Shown in pieces: positions 28,077-37,326 of a DNA stretch of 64,000 nt. The notes beneath the pieces were generated by a model. The model was not told the DNA's origin. It saw nothing but the letters and a program-made list of their open reading frames with translations, and did not search any database. Every line of letters starts with the position of its first letter. Position 1 is the stretch's first letter. The translations under genes and the position numbers were made by a program. This DNA comes from Sulfurospirillum multivorans DSM 12446 (GTDB lineage Bacteria; Campylobacterota; Campylobacteria; Campylobacterales; Sulfurospirillaceae): positions 992,001 to 1,056,000 of the forward strand of contig NZ_CP007201.1 in the NCBI RefSeq assembly GCF_000568815.1. Direction: 5' to 3'.

Positions 28077-28169
28077 ATGAAAAAAAGTCAACTCTTAGCC
28101 GTCATTCTTGCGCTCTTTGCAGGAGTGTTACTTATTGAAATCATTTTACAAAATATGCTAGGCTCGTAA
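28077..28169 (+). CDS. 30-residue single-pass membrane peptide
   Basis: A short frame starts at ATG 28077, 10 bases after the LysE stop: a basic MKKS start, one hydrophobic segment (about 6-24), end LQNMLGS. It is the right shape for a small membrane protein coupled to the LysE gene, but there is only a weak ribosome-binding site and no family match. Confidence 0.4.
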   Translation: MKKSQLLAVILALFAGVLLIEIILQNMLGS

Positions 28170-28237
28170 AAAATATCATACGTTTGTGTGACATAGTTGT
28201 TACGATATAAATAAAAAATTAGAATAATGGAGCAACG

Positions 28238-28981
28238 ATGAAAATAGGTCTTTTTATCCCCTGTTTTATGAATGAGTTATACCCTGAAGCTTCGATGGCA
28301 ACGCTGAAGGTGCTAGAGAATTTGGGGTTAGATGTGGAGTATCCTCTGGAGCAAACCTGTTGCGGACAAGCCCAAGCTAACACGGGTTGTGCGAAAGAGA
28401 CAGCTGTTTTAGCGGAACGCTTCTTAAAAATCTTCAAAGATTATGACTACATCGTAGCGCCTAGCGGAAGCTGTGTCAGTATGGTTCGCCATAACTATGC
28501 GCAGTTTTTAGAAGGACGTGAAGGGTTTGAGCGTATGCGTTCACACACCTATGAACTCATCGAGTTTTTGCACGATGTGATCAAACCAACCTCGATGAAT
28601 GCTACGTTTGCACACAAAGTGGGCATTCACAACAGCTGTCATGCGCACAGAGAACTGGGCTTAGCGAGCATGAGTGAAAAAAATGTACCCGAATTTTCCA
28701 AAATCAAAAATTTGCTCGACAAAGTAGGCGGCATCAGTTACTCAGAACTCACCCGCAAAGATGAGTGCTGTGGTTTTGGTGGAACCTTTGCCGTTTCAGA
28801 AGAGGCGATGAGCGTAGCGATGGGACGCGCACGACTGCAAGATCATCTCGATGCTGGCAGCGAGTACATCACCGCTGTGGATATGTCCTGTTTGATGCAC
28901 ATGCAAGGCGTGATTGACCGTGAAAAGATGCCCCTTAAAACGATTTATATCGCCCAAATTTTAGCAGGAGATCTCCAATGA
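28238..28981 (+). CDS. lutA: Lactate utilization protein A, CCG-domain subunit
   Basis: 247 residues. Two cysteine-rich CCG motifs are visible: EQTCCGQAQAN (about 41) and RKDECCGFGGTF (about 183). These bind the Fe-S or redox centre of the LutABC L-lactate dehydrogenase, which oxidises lactate to pyruvate. Its stop overlaps the lutB start (ATGA at 28978), so the three genes form a tightly coupled operon. Confidence 0.94.
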   Translation: MKIGLFIPCFMNELYPEASMATLKVLENLGLDVEYPLEQTCCGQAQANTGCAKETAVLAERFLKIFKDYDYIVAPSGSCVSMVRHNYAQFLEGREGFERMRSHTYELIEFLHDVIKPTSMNATFAHKVGIHNSCHAHRELGLASMSEKNVPEFSKIKNLLDKVGGISYSELTRKDECCGFGGTFAVSEEAMSVAMGRARLQDHLDAGSEYITAVDMSCLMHMQGVIDREKMPLKTIYIAQILAGDLQ

Positions 28982-30351
28982 GCCACAACCATTCAGAACT
29001 TGCCGATAAATTTGCAAGCAACGTAGAGCGTATGAAATGGCACGACAAAGCATTGTGGTTTGTCCGTGTTAAACGCGACACACAAGCCAAAAGTTTAGAC
29101 GAATGGGAAGAGCTTCGCAACACCGCCGATAAGATCAAATCGCACACGCTCTCTCATTTGGATGAATATCTTGAACAGTTTGAAAAAAATGCTTTGGCAC
29201 GAGGCATTCGTGTGCATTGGGCGAAAGATGCGAAAGAGCACAATGAGATCGTTTTAGATTTATTGCGTTCTCACAACGCCAAAATGATCGTGAAAAGCAA
29301 ATCCATGCTCACCGAAGAGTGTCATCTTAACCCTTATTTGGAAGAACACGGCATCGAAGTGGTCGACACCGATTTGGGTGAACGCATTGTTCAGCTTCGC
29401 AATGAGCCGCCTTCTCATATCGTACTTCCAGCGATTCACCTCAAAAAAGAGGACGTTGGAACGACCTTTGAGAAGTTTTTAAATACGCAAAAAGGCAATT
29501 CCGATCCGACATACCTAACCCGCGCCGCACGGGCGCATTTGCGTGAAAAATTTGTGGGAGCGGACGCTTCTATGACCGGTGTGAACTTTGCCATCGCTGA
29601 AACGGGCGGCATCGTGGTCTGTACCAATGAGGGTAATGCCGATTTGGGCGCAAGTTTGCCGAAGCTTCATATCGCGTGTATGGGCATTGAGAAGATCATC
29701 CCAAGGTTAAAAGATCTCAGCATCTTCACGCGCCTTTTGGCAAGAAGTGCGACTGGTCAGCCTGTGACAACGTACACATCGCATTACCATGGTGCCGTGG
29801 AAGGTGGCGAAATGCACGTGGTCATCGTGGACAATGGGCGATCAAAAATCCTTGCCGATAAACGTTACGTCAAATCCTTGCAGTGCATTCGCTGTGGCGC
29901 GTGTTTGAACACCTGCCCGATTTACCGCAGAAGCGGTGGTTACAGTTACGGTTACGTCATTCCTGGACCCATTGGTTCAACGCTGGCACCTAGTCGAGAT
30001 CTGAAAAAATACTACAGCTTGCCGTTTGCTTGCTCGCTCTGTTTTTCATGCTCAAACATCTGTCCTGTCAAAGTAGACTTGGCAGAACAGCTCTACTTAA
30101 AACGCCAAGACGTGGTGGATGCTGGGTATCTAAGCCCCATAAAACTCAATGCACTCAAGATGGCAACATGGTTGATGTGCCGTCCAAAATTGATGGATTT
30201 TGCAGGATTGATGGCACGCAAAATGGTTCCAATTTTGCCTCGCGTACTTCTGTATTCAAAATTCAACCTCTGGGGAAAAAATAGAGAGTTACCACCATTC
30301 CCAAAAAATAGTTTTAAAGAACTTTACAAAGCAAAAAAGGGTATCAAATGA
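28978..30351 (+). CDS. lutB: Lactate utilization protein B, iron-sulfur subunit
   Basis: 457 residues. The LUD domain (about 60-295) with ITEVGG-like text FAIAETGGIVVCTNEGNAD is followed by two 4Fe-4S clusters, CIRCGACLNTCPIYR (about 302-316) and CSLCFSCSNICPVK (about 352-365). It is the central electron-transfer subunit of the lactate oxidation complex. It overlaps lutA and lutC by ATGA, so their amounts should be matched. Confidence 0.95.
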   Translation: MSHNHSELADKFASNVERMKWHDKALWFVRVKRDTQAKSLDEWEELRNTADKIKSHTLSHLDEYLEQFEKNALARGIRVHWAKDAKEHNEIVLDLLRSHNAKMIVKSKSMLTEECHLNPYLEEHGIEVVDTDLGERIVQLRNEPPSHIVLPAIHLKKEDVGTTFEKFLNTQKGNSDPTYLTRAARAHLREKFVGADASMTGVNFAIAETGGIVVCTNEGNADLGASLPKLHIACMGIEKIIPRLKDLSIFTRLLARSATGQPVTTYTSHYHGAVEGGEMHVVIVDNGRSKILADKRYVKSLQCIRCGACLNTCPIYRRSGGYSYGYVIPGPIGSTLAPSRDLKKYYSLPFACSLCFSCSNICPVKVDLAEQLYLKRQDVVDAGYLSPIKLNALKMATWLMCRPKLMDFAGLMARKMVPILPRVLLYSKFNLWGKNRELPPFPKNSFKELYKAKKGIK

Positions 30352-30938
30352 GTTCACGCGAAGCCATTTTAAAAGCAATCAAAGAGGCAAAACCTCATAA
30401 CAGCGAAAGTGCATTGCCTGAGGTGAATATTCTTCATACGACCTATGATGACTTGGATGCGAAGTTTGCCACAACGCTCGCAGGAGTGGGTGGAAATGCC
30501 GTTCATTTGGACTCTTTGAGTGCGGTTGAGGGCTACATTAAAGAGCACTACAAAGAAGCAAAGGTCATTGTTTCAACCGTAGAAGGTTTACATGTAAACA
30601 CCAAAGAGCTAGGCGCAACAGACGATCCGCATACGCTTAAAGATGTGGATTTGGCGATCATCAAAGGCGAATTTGCCGTGGCTGAAAATGGCGCCGTGTG
30701 GATCAAAGAGGCGGATGCGAGGCACCGCGCTCTTTATTTTATCACCCAAAAATTAATGATTATCGTCCCAAAAGAGCAGATCGTCCACAGTATGCACGAA
30801 GCGTATACGAGAATTAGTTTTGGTGATAAAGACATCTTTGGGCTTTTCATCAGTGGCCCATCTAAAACCGCTGATATTGAGCAGTCTTTGGTCATCGGAG
30901 CGCATGGTGCGACTGAGGCGTGCGTGGTGTTTATTTAA
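30348..30938 (+). CDS. lutC: Lactate utilization protein C
   Basis: 196 residues of one LUD domain, with DVDLAIIKGEFAVAENGAVW and the C-terminal SKTADIEQSLVIGAHGATE typical of LutC. It completes the LutABC lactate oxidase. ATGA overlap with lutB at 30348. A TTTACATGTAAA site lies inside at 30587-30598 and codes LHVN. Confidence 0.93.
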   Translation: MSSREAILKAIKEAKPHNSESALPEVNILHTTYDDLDAKFATTLAGVGGNAVHLDSLSAVEGYIKEHYKEAKVIVSTVEGLHVNTKELGATDDPHTLKDVDLAIIKGEFAVAENGAVWIKEADARHRALYFITQKLMIIVPKEQIVHSMHEAYTRISFGDKDIFGLFISGPSKTADIEQSLVIGAHGATEACVVFI

Positions 30939-30942
30939 TTAA

Positions 30943-30989
30943 GGGCACAGCCCCAAGAGCTACCGCTGAAGCTTGCCCCTTTGGGGGCA
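30943..30989 (-). repeat. REP-like hairpin element, copy E (shorter)
   Basis: Read on the minus strand: hairpin TGCCCCC-aaa-GGGGCA, AGCTTCAGCGGTAG, then a stem GGGC-TGT-GCCC. GTAG at the foot of the last hairpin and AAGCTT after the first match the other copies, but the TTT loop and AACGTAG box are altered. It lies between lutC and an EamA-type gene. Confidence 0.5.
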
Positions 30990-31025
30990 GAAGGTGTATC
31001 GGTATTTGGGCTTTACATGTAAAGA

Positions 31026-31931
31026 CTAAAGCAATCTCTCTTTGGCTCTAAAGCGTGGCAGTTGCGAGACGATGATGCCTCCAAAAATGACGAAGCTTGC
31101 CATCATCTCTGTTTGGCTGAGTACTTCGCCTAAGAAAATGTAGGCAAGCAGAACGGTAAAAACGGGAATGAGATTGACAAAGACGGAGGCGCGTGAGGCT
31201 TCGATGCGGCTTAACGCTAGGTTGAACATGCCATATCCTCCAAGCGTCACGACGACGCCCAAATAACACAACCATCCAAACGCTTCCCATGAGAGATTGA
31301 TCGGCACCCCCCATGATTCCCAAACGGCTAATGGAAAGAAGAAGAGCGTTCCGACAAACGCTTGAACAGCGGTCAGGAAGAGGGCGGAGAATCGTTGGCT
31401 GAGGTAACGCACGGAGATGGCGTACCATGTACCACAGACCATCGCACAAAATTCTAAGAAGTTTCCTAAAAGCGGGTTACTCGCATTTTCACTGCTTTGC
31501 GCGCCAAGGCTGAGCCAAACAGCCCCTGCTACGGCTAAAATGGAGCCTACAACGATGCGTTTGCTCAGATACTCTTTGAGCACAAAACTTGCCGCGATTG
31601 CGGTCATGAGTGGCATCATTGAGGTGATCATGCCTGCTTGGGAGGCGGTGGTGAGTTGCAAGGCTTTGGCTTCAAAAATGAAGTAGAGGCAGGGTTCAAA
31701 AAATGTCAGTAGCAAGATGTACTTCACATCTTTTCTCGTAAATTCAAGCTTGGAAAACTGCTTGATAAAATAGACAAAACAGAGGCTCGCAATTGCCATA
31801 CGACCAAACATCGTACTCATAGGTCCAAGGATGCCAAGGACGGCTTTAAGGGCGATAAAGGAGCTTGCCCACGTGAGCATAGCGATAAGTAAAAATACAA
31901 TGCCTAGTAAATCGATGCGTTCTTGCTTCAT
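31026..31931 (-). CDS. EamA/DMT family transporter
   Basis: 301 residues, ten membrane segments in two EamA repeats (about 8-142 and 155-290; second repeat ends FVIFGGIIVSQLPRF). DMT transporters export amino acids, nucleosides or drugs; the substrate is unknown. TTTACATGTAAA (31012-31023) lies right after the stop. Convergent with lutC. Confidence 0.88.
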   Translation of the reverse strand: MKQERIDLLGIVFLLIAMLTWASSFIALKAVLGILGPMSTMFGRMAIASLCFVYFIKQFSKLEFTRKDVKYILLLTFFEPCLYFIFEAKALQLTTASQAGMITSMMPLMTAIAASFVLKEYLSKRIVVGSILAVAGAVWLSLGAQSSENASNPLLGNFLEFCAMVCGTWYAISVRYLSQRFSALFLTAVQAFVGTLFFFPLAVWESWGVPINLSWEAFGWLCYLGVVVTLGGYGMFNLALSRIEASRASVFVNLIPVFTVLLAYIFLGEVLSQTEMMASFVIFGGIIVSQLPRFRAKERLL

Positions 31932-32011
31932 TCCGTAATCTCTTTATGAAAAATTGTGTGCCATTCTACCTTTTGTTTGCTAAAACCAGCGGTCATGCTG
32001 TACAATGACTT

Positions 32012-32659
32012 ATGGAACTATTTAACGTACGCAATCTCATTCTTATCATTCTGCTGATCGTCGGCATTAATTACTATAAAAGTAGCCAAGAGATCAATGC
32101 CCAAAGCCTCTCTTTGCCCCTTGATACCAAGATACTCGCCTTTGGCGATAGTCTCACTTACGGCTATGGCGTCACGCGCGATAAAAATTACCCAACCGTT
32201 TTGGGCGATCTTTTACATGTAAACGTTATCAATGAAGGTGTCAATGGAGAACTTAGTGAACAAGGGTTAGCAAGGCTCGCCTCTGTTTTAGCGCGCCACA
32301 AACCCGACATCTTGGTGCTGTGTCACGGAGGGAACGATATTTTACGCAAAAAAGATTTGGCACAAACAAAAAACAATCTCGCCGAAATGATCAAGTTGGC
32401 AAAAGAGAAGGGCGTTTATGTCCTTTTAGTCGGTGTTCCGACCTTTGACATTTTAACGTTCAACGTGCCTTCGTTTTACTACGAGGTCGCGAAAGAAAAC
32501 GGCATCGAGATAGAAGATAGCAGTCTTAAAAAGATCATGGACGGTGAAAATCTTAAATCCGACCAAGTCCATCCCAATGCCGAAGGTTACGAGCTGATGG
32601 CTAAAAACATCGCTAAAATACTCAGCGAAGAGTACCACCCATCAGCGAAATCGTTTTAA
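32012..32659 (+). CDS. SGNH-family esterase/lipase (TesA-like)
   Basis: 215 residues. An N-terminal hydrophobic segment (about 8-20) anchors or exports it. SGNH blocks: FGDSLTYGYG (Ser about 47), the glycine in NEGVNGELS (about 76), GGNDIL (Asn about 111) and DQVHPNAEGY (Asp/His about 186-189). Arylesterase, lysophospholipase or acyl-CoA thioesterase activity is typical of this group, located in the periplasm. A TTTACATGTAAA site is inside at 32212-32223. Confidence 0.88.
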   Translation: MELFNVRNLILIILLIVGINYYKSSQEINAQSLSLPLDTKILAFGDSLTYGYGVTRDKNYPTVLGDLLHVNVINEGVNGELSEQGLARLASVLARHKPDILVLCHGGNDILRKKDLAQTKNNLAEMIKLAKEKGVYVLLVGVPTFDILTFNVPSFYYEVAKENGIEIEDSSLKKIMDGENLKSDQVHPNAEGYELMAKNIAKILSEEYHPSAKSF

Positions 32660-32929
32660 AAGCCCTTTGAGATACTCCTCTGCCAACGTCGCGATCTCCT
32701 CATCCGTAAGGGTGATTGGCTCGGTTTGGGTGGGGATATTATTGAGAAGGACAGCGAGTTGCGTGCAGGTTTTAAACAGCTCTTCAGGGCTCATCGAGAT
32801 CATTACATGTAAAACATCGTTGGGGAGATTTCGGGGTTCAAGTTGGTGTAGCGCCGTTATATTCGCTAAAAAAGTTTCTATGGTAGGATGCAAACGTTTT
32901 TCCTTTTTTTGTGTGCAATTATGCCACAT
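32642..32929 (-). CDS. Conserved-looking small helical protein, unknown
   Basis: About 95 residues from ATG at 32929; a longer version starts at 33034 but overlaps the next gene's start region. Predicted helical (TIETFLANITALHQLEPRNLP, EELFKTCTQLAVLLNN). The 3' end overlaps the esterase stop region by 18 bases on the opposite strand. TTACATGTAA sites lie at 32803-32814 (inside) and 32956-32966. No family recognised. Confidence 0.5.
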   Translation of the reverse strand: MWHNCTQKKEKRLHPTIETFLANITALHQLEPRNLPNDVLHVMISMSPEELFKTCTQLAVLLNNIPTQTEPITLTDEEIATLAEEYLKGLLKRFR

Positions 32930-33022
32930 TCTTCGTTGATCTTCTTCATAAAACGTTACATGTAAGCATTTTTTGGCTCGCTCCACGTTACAATCAAAGC
33001 TACTCACCTTAAGGGGCTTTGC

Positions 33023-34840
33023 ATGAGCATGCACGATTTAGAGGCGTTTTTGCGCTCCATTCATCCGTTTCAACTGCTTTCAAAAGCCGAGATGGCTAAA
33101 GCCATTGGTGCGATGAACATTGCCTACTACAAAAAAGAGACTTTGCTTCTTTCTCCTTCAAAACCCGCTGCGTTTTTGTACATCATCATTAAAGGTGAAG
33201 TCGGAGAGTTTCATGAAGAGGAGCTCCTTAAAGTCTACAGCAAATCCAACTCGTTTGACGCGGACGCGCTCATCTACGCCAAAAGCGAAAACAGTTTTAA
33301 AGTGCTCGAAGAGCTCATCTGTTACGAGCTTAAGAAAGAGGATTTTCTCTCTCTTTTAGACTCCAATAAAACGTTTAAAGCCTACTTCATTCAAGACCTT
33401 GCCAATAAAATTCAATCTGCCAAAGCCAAAGAGTACACCACGGAGCTTTCAGGCTTTATGATGGCGCGCGTGCAGGACAGCTATTTGCATGAGCCGACCA
33501 TCGTTGAGAAGGAGTGTTCCATCATGGAGGCACTGCGCCAAATGGAGGCAAAAAAGAGCAGTTGCATCATCGTCCGAAGTGGCGAAGGGTACGAGTATGG
33601 CATCGTCACCGACAGTGTCGTGCGCCGCCACGTGCTCTTTAACGAATACGACAAACACGCCGCCATCGGTCCCATAGCGCTTCATCCCATCATTACCATC
33701 GAGGCGGATGACTACCTTTTTAACGCGCTCCTCTCCTTTACAAAGCACTCCATCAAACGCATTGTTGTGACGCGCGATGGCGAGATCATCGGCATTTTAG
33801 AGCAACTCGATCTTCTCAGCTACTTTGCCAATCACACCTATCTGGTCGCCGTTCAGATTCGCAAAGCGACCACGATTGACGAGCTCAAACAAGCCAGCAG
33901 TGATCTGATTAGCATCGTGCAAAAGTTACATGTAAAAGGGACGAAGGTTGATTATATTGCAAAATTGATCTCGGAAATTAACGAAAAGATTTACGAAAAA
34001 CTCTACGCGATGATCGTTCCAGAGGAGCTTGCTACCAAAGCGTGTTTGATCGTGATGGGCAGTGAAGGGCGCAAAGAACAGCTGCTCAAAACCGACCAAG
34101 ACAATGCGCTTATCATCGATGATACCATGGATGAAAGCCTGTACATTCCTTACATGCAGCGCTTCACGGCAACACTCATCGACTTTGGTTTTCCGCGCTG
34201 TGAGGGAAACATCATGGTGTCAAATCCTTATTGGTGCAAGCATCAAAGCGCATACCACCAAGAGATCGTGCGGTGGTTTGATACTCCTAGCATGGAAGAT
34301 GTGATGAACCTTGCGATCTTTTTTGACGCGATTCCTGTGGCGGGAAATGCGTCGATGTTGCGCAGTCTCAAAGCAGAAGTCTTTGAGTACGTTGAAGAGC
34401 AGAGTCCTTTTTTAGCCAACTTTGCCAAAGCCGCAACGGCGTTTGAAACGCCCATCGGCATTTTCACCAATTTGATCGCGCAGAACAATAAAATCGATGT
34501 CAAAAAAGGGGGTATTTTCCCCATTGTTCAAGGCATTCGCGCTCTCGCGTTAGAGCATAAAATTGAGCCAACCGACACGGTAACGCGCATCAAAAAGCTC
34601 GCCAAACTCGACATCATCGACGCCGATTTTGCAGGTGCTCTCATCGAAGCACTCGATACACTGCTGAATTTACGCCTCAAAGAGCGCTTGGCACGTGGCG
34701 AAGAAAAAGGACTCGATAACTTCGTGAACATCGAAAACCTGAACCAGTTGGAATTGGAACTGCTCAAAGACAGCTTCAAAATCGTCAATAAATTTAAGAA
34801 ATTTTTGACGCACCATTTTAAACTCTCGATGGTCATCTAA
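33023..34840 (+). CDS. DUF294 signal protein: cNMP-binding-like, CBS pair, nucleotidyltransferase-like
   Basis: 605 residues in order: cyclic-nucleotide-binding-like beta roll (about 15-125), two CBS domains (about 150-270, YGIVTDSVVRRH and RIVVTRDGEIIGILEQLD), DUF294 nucleotidyltransferase-like domain (about 320-455, VMGSEGRKEQLLKTDQDNAL) and a helical DUF294_C end. The G-S-x-G-R-x-E-Q and D-x-D-N-A motif is the GlnD-like core. Probably a sensor of nucleotides or energy state. Followed directly by an exonuclease gene, and the pair is found together in many Proteobacteria. Confidence 0.9.
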   Translation: MSMHDLEAFLRSIHPFQLLSKAEMAKAIGAMNIAYYKKETLLLSPSKPAAFLYIIIKGEVGEFHEEELLKVYSKSNSFDADALIYAKSENSFKVLEELICYELKKEDFLSLLDSNKTFKAYFIQDLANKIQSAKAKEYTTELSGFMMARVQDSYLHEPTIVEKECSIMEALRQMEAKKSSCIIVRSGEGYEYGIVTDSVVRRHVLFNEYDKHAAIGPIALHPIITIEADDYLFNALLSFTKHSIKRIVVTRDGEIIGILEQLDLLSYFANHTYLVAVQIRKATTIDELKQASSDLISIVQKLHVKGTKVDYIAKLISEINEKIYEKLYAMIVPEELATKACLIVMGSEGRKEQLLKTDQDNALIIDDTMDESLYIPYMQRFTATLIDFGFPRCEGNIMVSNPYWCKHQSAYHQEIVRWFDTPSMEDVMNLAIFFDAIPVAGNASMLRSLKAEVFEYVEEQSPFLANFAKAATAFETPIGIFTNLIAQNNKIDVKKGGIFPIVQGIRALALEHKIEPTDTVTRIKKLAKLDIIDADFAGALIEALDTLLNLRLKERLARGEEKGLDNFVNIENLNQLELELLKDSFKIVNKFKKFLTHHFKLSMVI

Positions 34841-34841
34841 G

Positions 34842-35453
34842 ATGCTGAGCTCTTTTTTTGCCAAACGAAACGCTAAAAAACTCAAAGATGAGCAGTACCG
34901 TTTTTTATTTGAAGAAGCGCCTTTGGATGAGGTCGTGGTGTTCGACACCGAAACGACAGGGCTAAGCCCCAAAAACGACGAGATTCTCTCCATCGGAGCG
35001 GTGAAAATCAAAGGCAATAAAATCCTAATGTCCGAAAAATTTGAGCTCTTTATCAAACCCAGTCGCGAGATCACGGAGAAGAGCATCAAAATTCATCAAA
35101 TTCGCAATGTCGATTTGCAAAATGGCATCGCCCCACACGAAGCGATCGTGCAGTTTTTACACTTCATCGGTTCACGCCCACTGGTCGGCTACTACCTTGA
35201 GTTTGACATCAAAATGATGAACACCTACGTCAAGCCGTGGCTGGGCATCAACCTCCCCAATCCCCAAATCGAAGTTTCAGGACTCTACCACGATAAAAAG
35301 ATCAAATTCATTCCCGAAGGCGTGATAGACCTGCGTTTTGATGTAATGATGAAGGATTTGGGTTTGCCAATCTTCGGGAAGCATGACGCGCTCAATGATG
35401 CGGTGATGACGGCAATGATGTATATTAAGCTTCGGAATATTGAGAGGGTGTGA
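34842..35453 (+). CDS. DnaQ-like 3'-5' exonuclease
   Basis: 203 residues of the DEDDh family: VFDTETTGLSP (Asp/Glu, about 31-36), Asp near 126 (YLEFDIKM) and HDALNDAVMT (His and Asp, about 183-188). It starts 1 base after the DUF294 stop, so the two are a transcription unit. Its substrate could be DNA or RNA ends; it is not the polymerase III epsilon subunit by context. Confidence 0.88.
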   Translation: MLSSFFAKRNAKKLKDEQYRFLFEEAPLDEVVVFDTETTGLSPKNDEILSIGAVKIKGNKILMSEKFELFIKPSREITEKSIKIHQIRNVDLQNGIAPHEAIVQFLHFIGSRPLVGYYLEFDIKMMNTYVKPWLGINLPNPQIEVSGLYHDKKIKFIPEGVIDLRFDVMMKDLGLPIFGKHDALNDAVMTAMMYIKLRNIERV

Positions 35454-35468
35454 GTTTACATGTAAAGA

Positions 35469-36590
35469 TTAATCTTTAGCCGCAGACCCTAACTCTTTCC
35501 CTTTTTTTGTTAGTTCAAGCACTTTTTCAGCAAGTCCAAGTGTGTTTTCATGGGATTCTTGTTTTGAGTAAACTTTTGAAAGAGGGTCTTCTAGCATTTT
35601 TTCAATCGTTGGTAAGATAAATGCTGTATCAATTTTATCGCCTATATAAGGTTTTAATACATCATGTCCCGTCAAAAGATTTTTAGCAAGAAGTGATTTT
35701 TGTCTGTACTCTTGAGAAAGTCGCTTGTATTGAAAATAGATTTTTAAACAAATGCCTGAAACCGTAGCAAAAAAAGCAATGAGCCCAATTTTAGAGAAAA
35801 TAGGGCTTAGTGCATAAATAGAATTAACAAAACCGTCATGGAAAATATCTTTCATTTCGTTACTTGGTACTAATGGGCAAAAGTTGTGATAATGTAGAAC
35901 ACAAAAAATACCGATGAATGATGCAATGGCTAAGGCTTGCCAACCAAGTCCCGTTACAAAATACTTAGTTTGTAATTTGCTATATTCTTTAGATAATGTA
36001 TCTGAAAATTCTATGGTTTTTGTTTTTTGTGCTTTATCTAAAGCTTCTTTCGCAAGGGTTAAAGTTGTTGTTGCTTCCGTAGTAAGTGTTTCAATAGGCG
36101 CTAAATCTTCGAATTTTTTTTCTAAATTTTTTAATCCAGTCTGATAATCTTTGAAATTATCGGTTATTGTTTGCGTTTCTTCTTCCATTCTGGCAGATAA
36201 CGCTATGATGGTTTGTTCTATTTGATTGTAATTGAGCGCTTTTTCTGAAAGAATATTTTTTATACTTAAACGAGCATTTTCTGGCTGACTTTCAAGTTCA
36301 TTTAAAGCAACCAATAAAGATTCTTTAGATATCTTAAATCGTTCTTGGCGGGATGAAGATGTTGGTAGTTCAATAAATGATTTAATGGCACTATTGAAAG
36401 CATTTATTTGGGCTAAAATAATTGATTGTTTTGATTCTTCTAATCCAGAAAAATCCATTTCTTTAATTTTCTCAAAAAGTTTATTTGTTTCTTCTAAAAA
36501 ACTTGCATCAAAATGAGGTACGATTTCAGCTAAACAAATTTCTTTATAATTTAATGAATTTTGTACACTATCTTGTAATTTTTCATTCAT
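35469..36590 (-). CDS. Coiled-coil protein with two membrane segments, unknown
   Basis: 373 residues. Long helical, Glu/Lys/Leu-rich segments (about 1-190), then two hydrophobic stretches (about 216-236 and 256-282), then a polar C-terminus. No family recognised. AT-richer than neighbouring genes and monocistronic, at the edge of a pocket (35.5-38.6 kb) of accessory genes. Confidence 0.5.
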   Translation of the reverse strand: MNEKLQDSVQNSLNYKEICLAEIVPHFDASFLEETNKLFEKIKEMDFSGLEESKQSIILAQINAFNSAIKSFIELPTSSSRQERFKISKESLLVALNELESQPENARLSIKNILSEKALNYNQIEQTIIALSARMEEETQTITDNFKDYQTGLKNLEKKFEDLAPIETLTTEATTTLTLAKEALDKAQKTKTIEFSDTLSKEYSKLQTKYFVTGLGWQALAIASFIGIFCVLHYHNFCPLVPSNEMKDIFHDGFVNSIYALSPIFSKIGLIAFFATVSGICLKIYFQYKRLSQEYRQKSLLAKNLLTGHDVLKPYIGDKIDTAFILPTIEKMLEDPLSKVYSKQESHENTLGLAEKVLELTKKGKELGSAAKD

Positions 36591-36695
36591 ATTTGCCCCT
36601 AATCTTCAAGAATTTACATTGAGGCTTATTATACATCATTTGGTGAGGTGGGTAAATAAATGTGTCATTTAACAAATACTGCTTCTTTAAAATAA

Positions 36696-36708
36696 AGTAT
36701 GCTATACT
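36696..36708 (+). promoter_or_regulatory. Possible antitoxin-operon promoter/operator
   Basis: AGTAT-gct-ATACT forms an inverted repeat that includes a -10-like TATACT (36703-36708), 29 bases before the antitoxin start. RHH antitoxins usually bind such sites and repress their own operon. Confidence 0.4.
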
Positions 36709-36736
36709 ACTGTATTACAAACTACAAGGAGACACC

Positions 36737-36964
36737 ATGACAGCAACCGTACGGCTTGATGAAGCACTAGAAATAAAGCTTGAACGTATCGCTAAGACGT
36801 TGCACAAGAAAAAAAGTGATGTCATACGCGAAGCGATAGAATTTTATGCAACTAGCGTTGAGTCACATAAAAAATCACGCATACTTTTAGCGGTTGAAAA
36901 AACCAAAGAGGCAGACAAAGCCGTCTATGAGAGCGTTAAAGGAACCTTGAATGATGGTTTGTAA
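36737..36964 (+). CDS. Ribbon-helix-helix antitoxin
   Basis: 75 residues from ATG at 36737, with AAGGAG upstream. N-terminal RHH (ATVRLDEALEIKLERIAKTL, KKSDVIREAIEFY) binds DNA; the acidic/charged C-terminus probably wraps the toxin. It overlaps the MazF-like gene by 14 bases, typical of type II toxin-antitoxin operons. Confidence 0.85.
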   Translation: MTATVRLDEALEIKLERIAKTLHKKKSDVIREAIEFYATSVESHKKSRILLAVEKTKEADKAVYESVKGTLNDGL

Positions 36965-37292
36965 GGGCGATATATGGCTTGTGAATCTCAATCCTAGCAA
37001 AAAAAATAATGAAATGGGAAAAACGAGACCTGCAGTTGTTTTTCAAAACGATGAACTCAATCACAGCGACTATCCTACCACCATCATTTTTCCGCTGAGT
37101 ACGTCACTCATTGATGATGCAGAACCCATTCGTATGCGCATTGCTAAAAGAGAACTGTTGGAGCAAGATTCGGATGTGGTTGTTACGCAAATACGAGCCA
37201 TTGACAATGAGCGTTTTATCCAAAAACTAGCAACATTAACGCCCCAAGAGCTTCAAAAATTAAGAGAACTTTTTGAGGAAGTCACACTTTAA
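36951..37292 (+). CDS. MazF/PemK-family endoribonuclease toxin
   Basis: 113 residues with GDIWLVNLNPSKKNNEMGKTRPAVVFQ-type start (quoted in parts: GDIWLVNLNP, KTRPAVVFQND), DVVVTQIRAID and the C-terminal RELFEEV. MazF toxins cut mRNA at short sites when the antitoxin is lost. Overlap with the antitoxin gene. ATG at 36954 is an equally possible start. A 20-bp perfect palindrome built around TTTACATGTAAA (37294-37313) follows the stop. Confidence 0.9.
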   Translation: MMVCKGDIWLVNLNPSKKNNEMGKTRPAVVFQNDELNHSDYPTTIIFPLSTSLIDDAEPIRMRIAKRELLEQDSDVVVTQIRAIDNERFIQKLATLTPQELQKLRELFEEVTL

Positions 37293-37326
37293 ATAGCTTT
37301 ACATGTAAAGCTAGAGAAGATCAAAT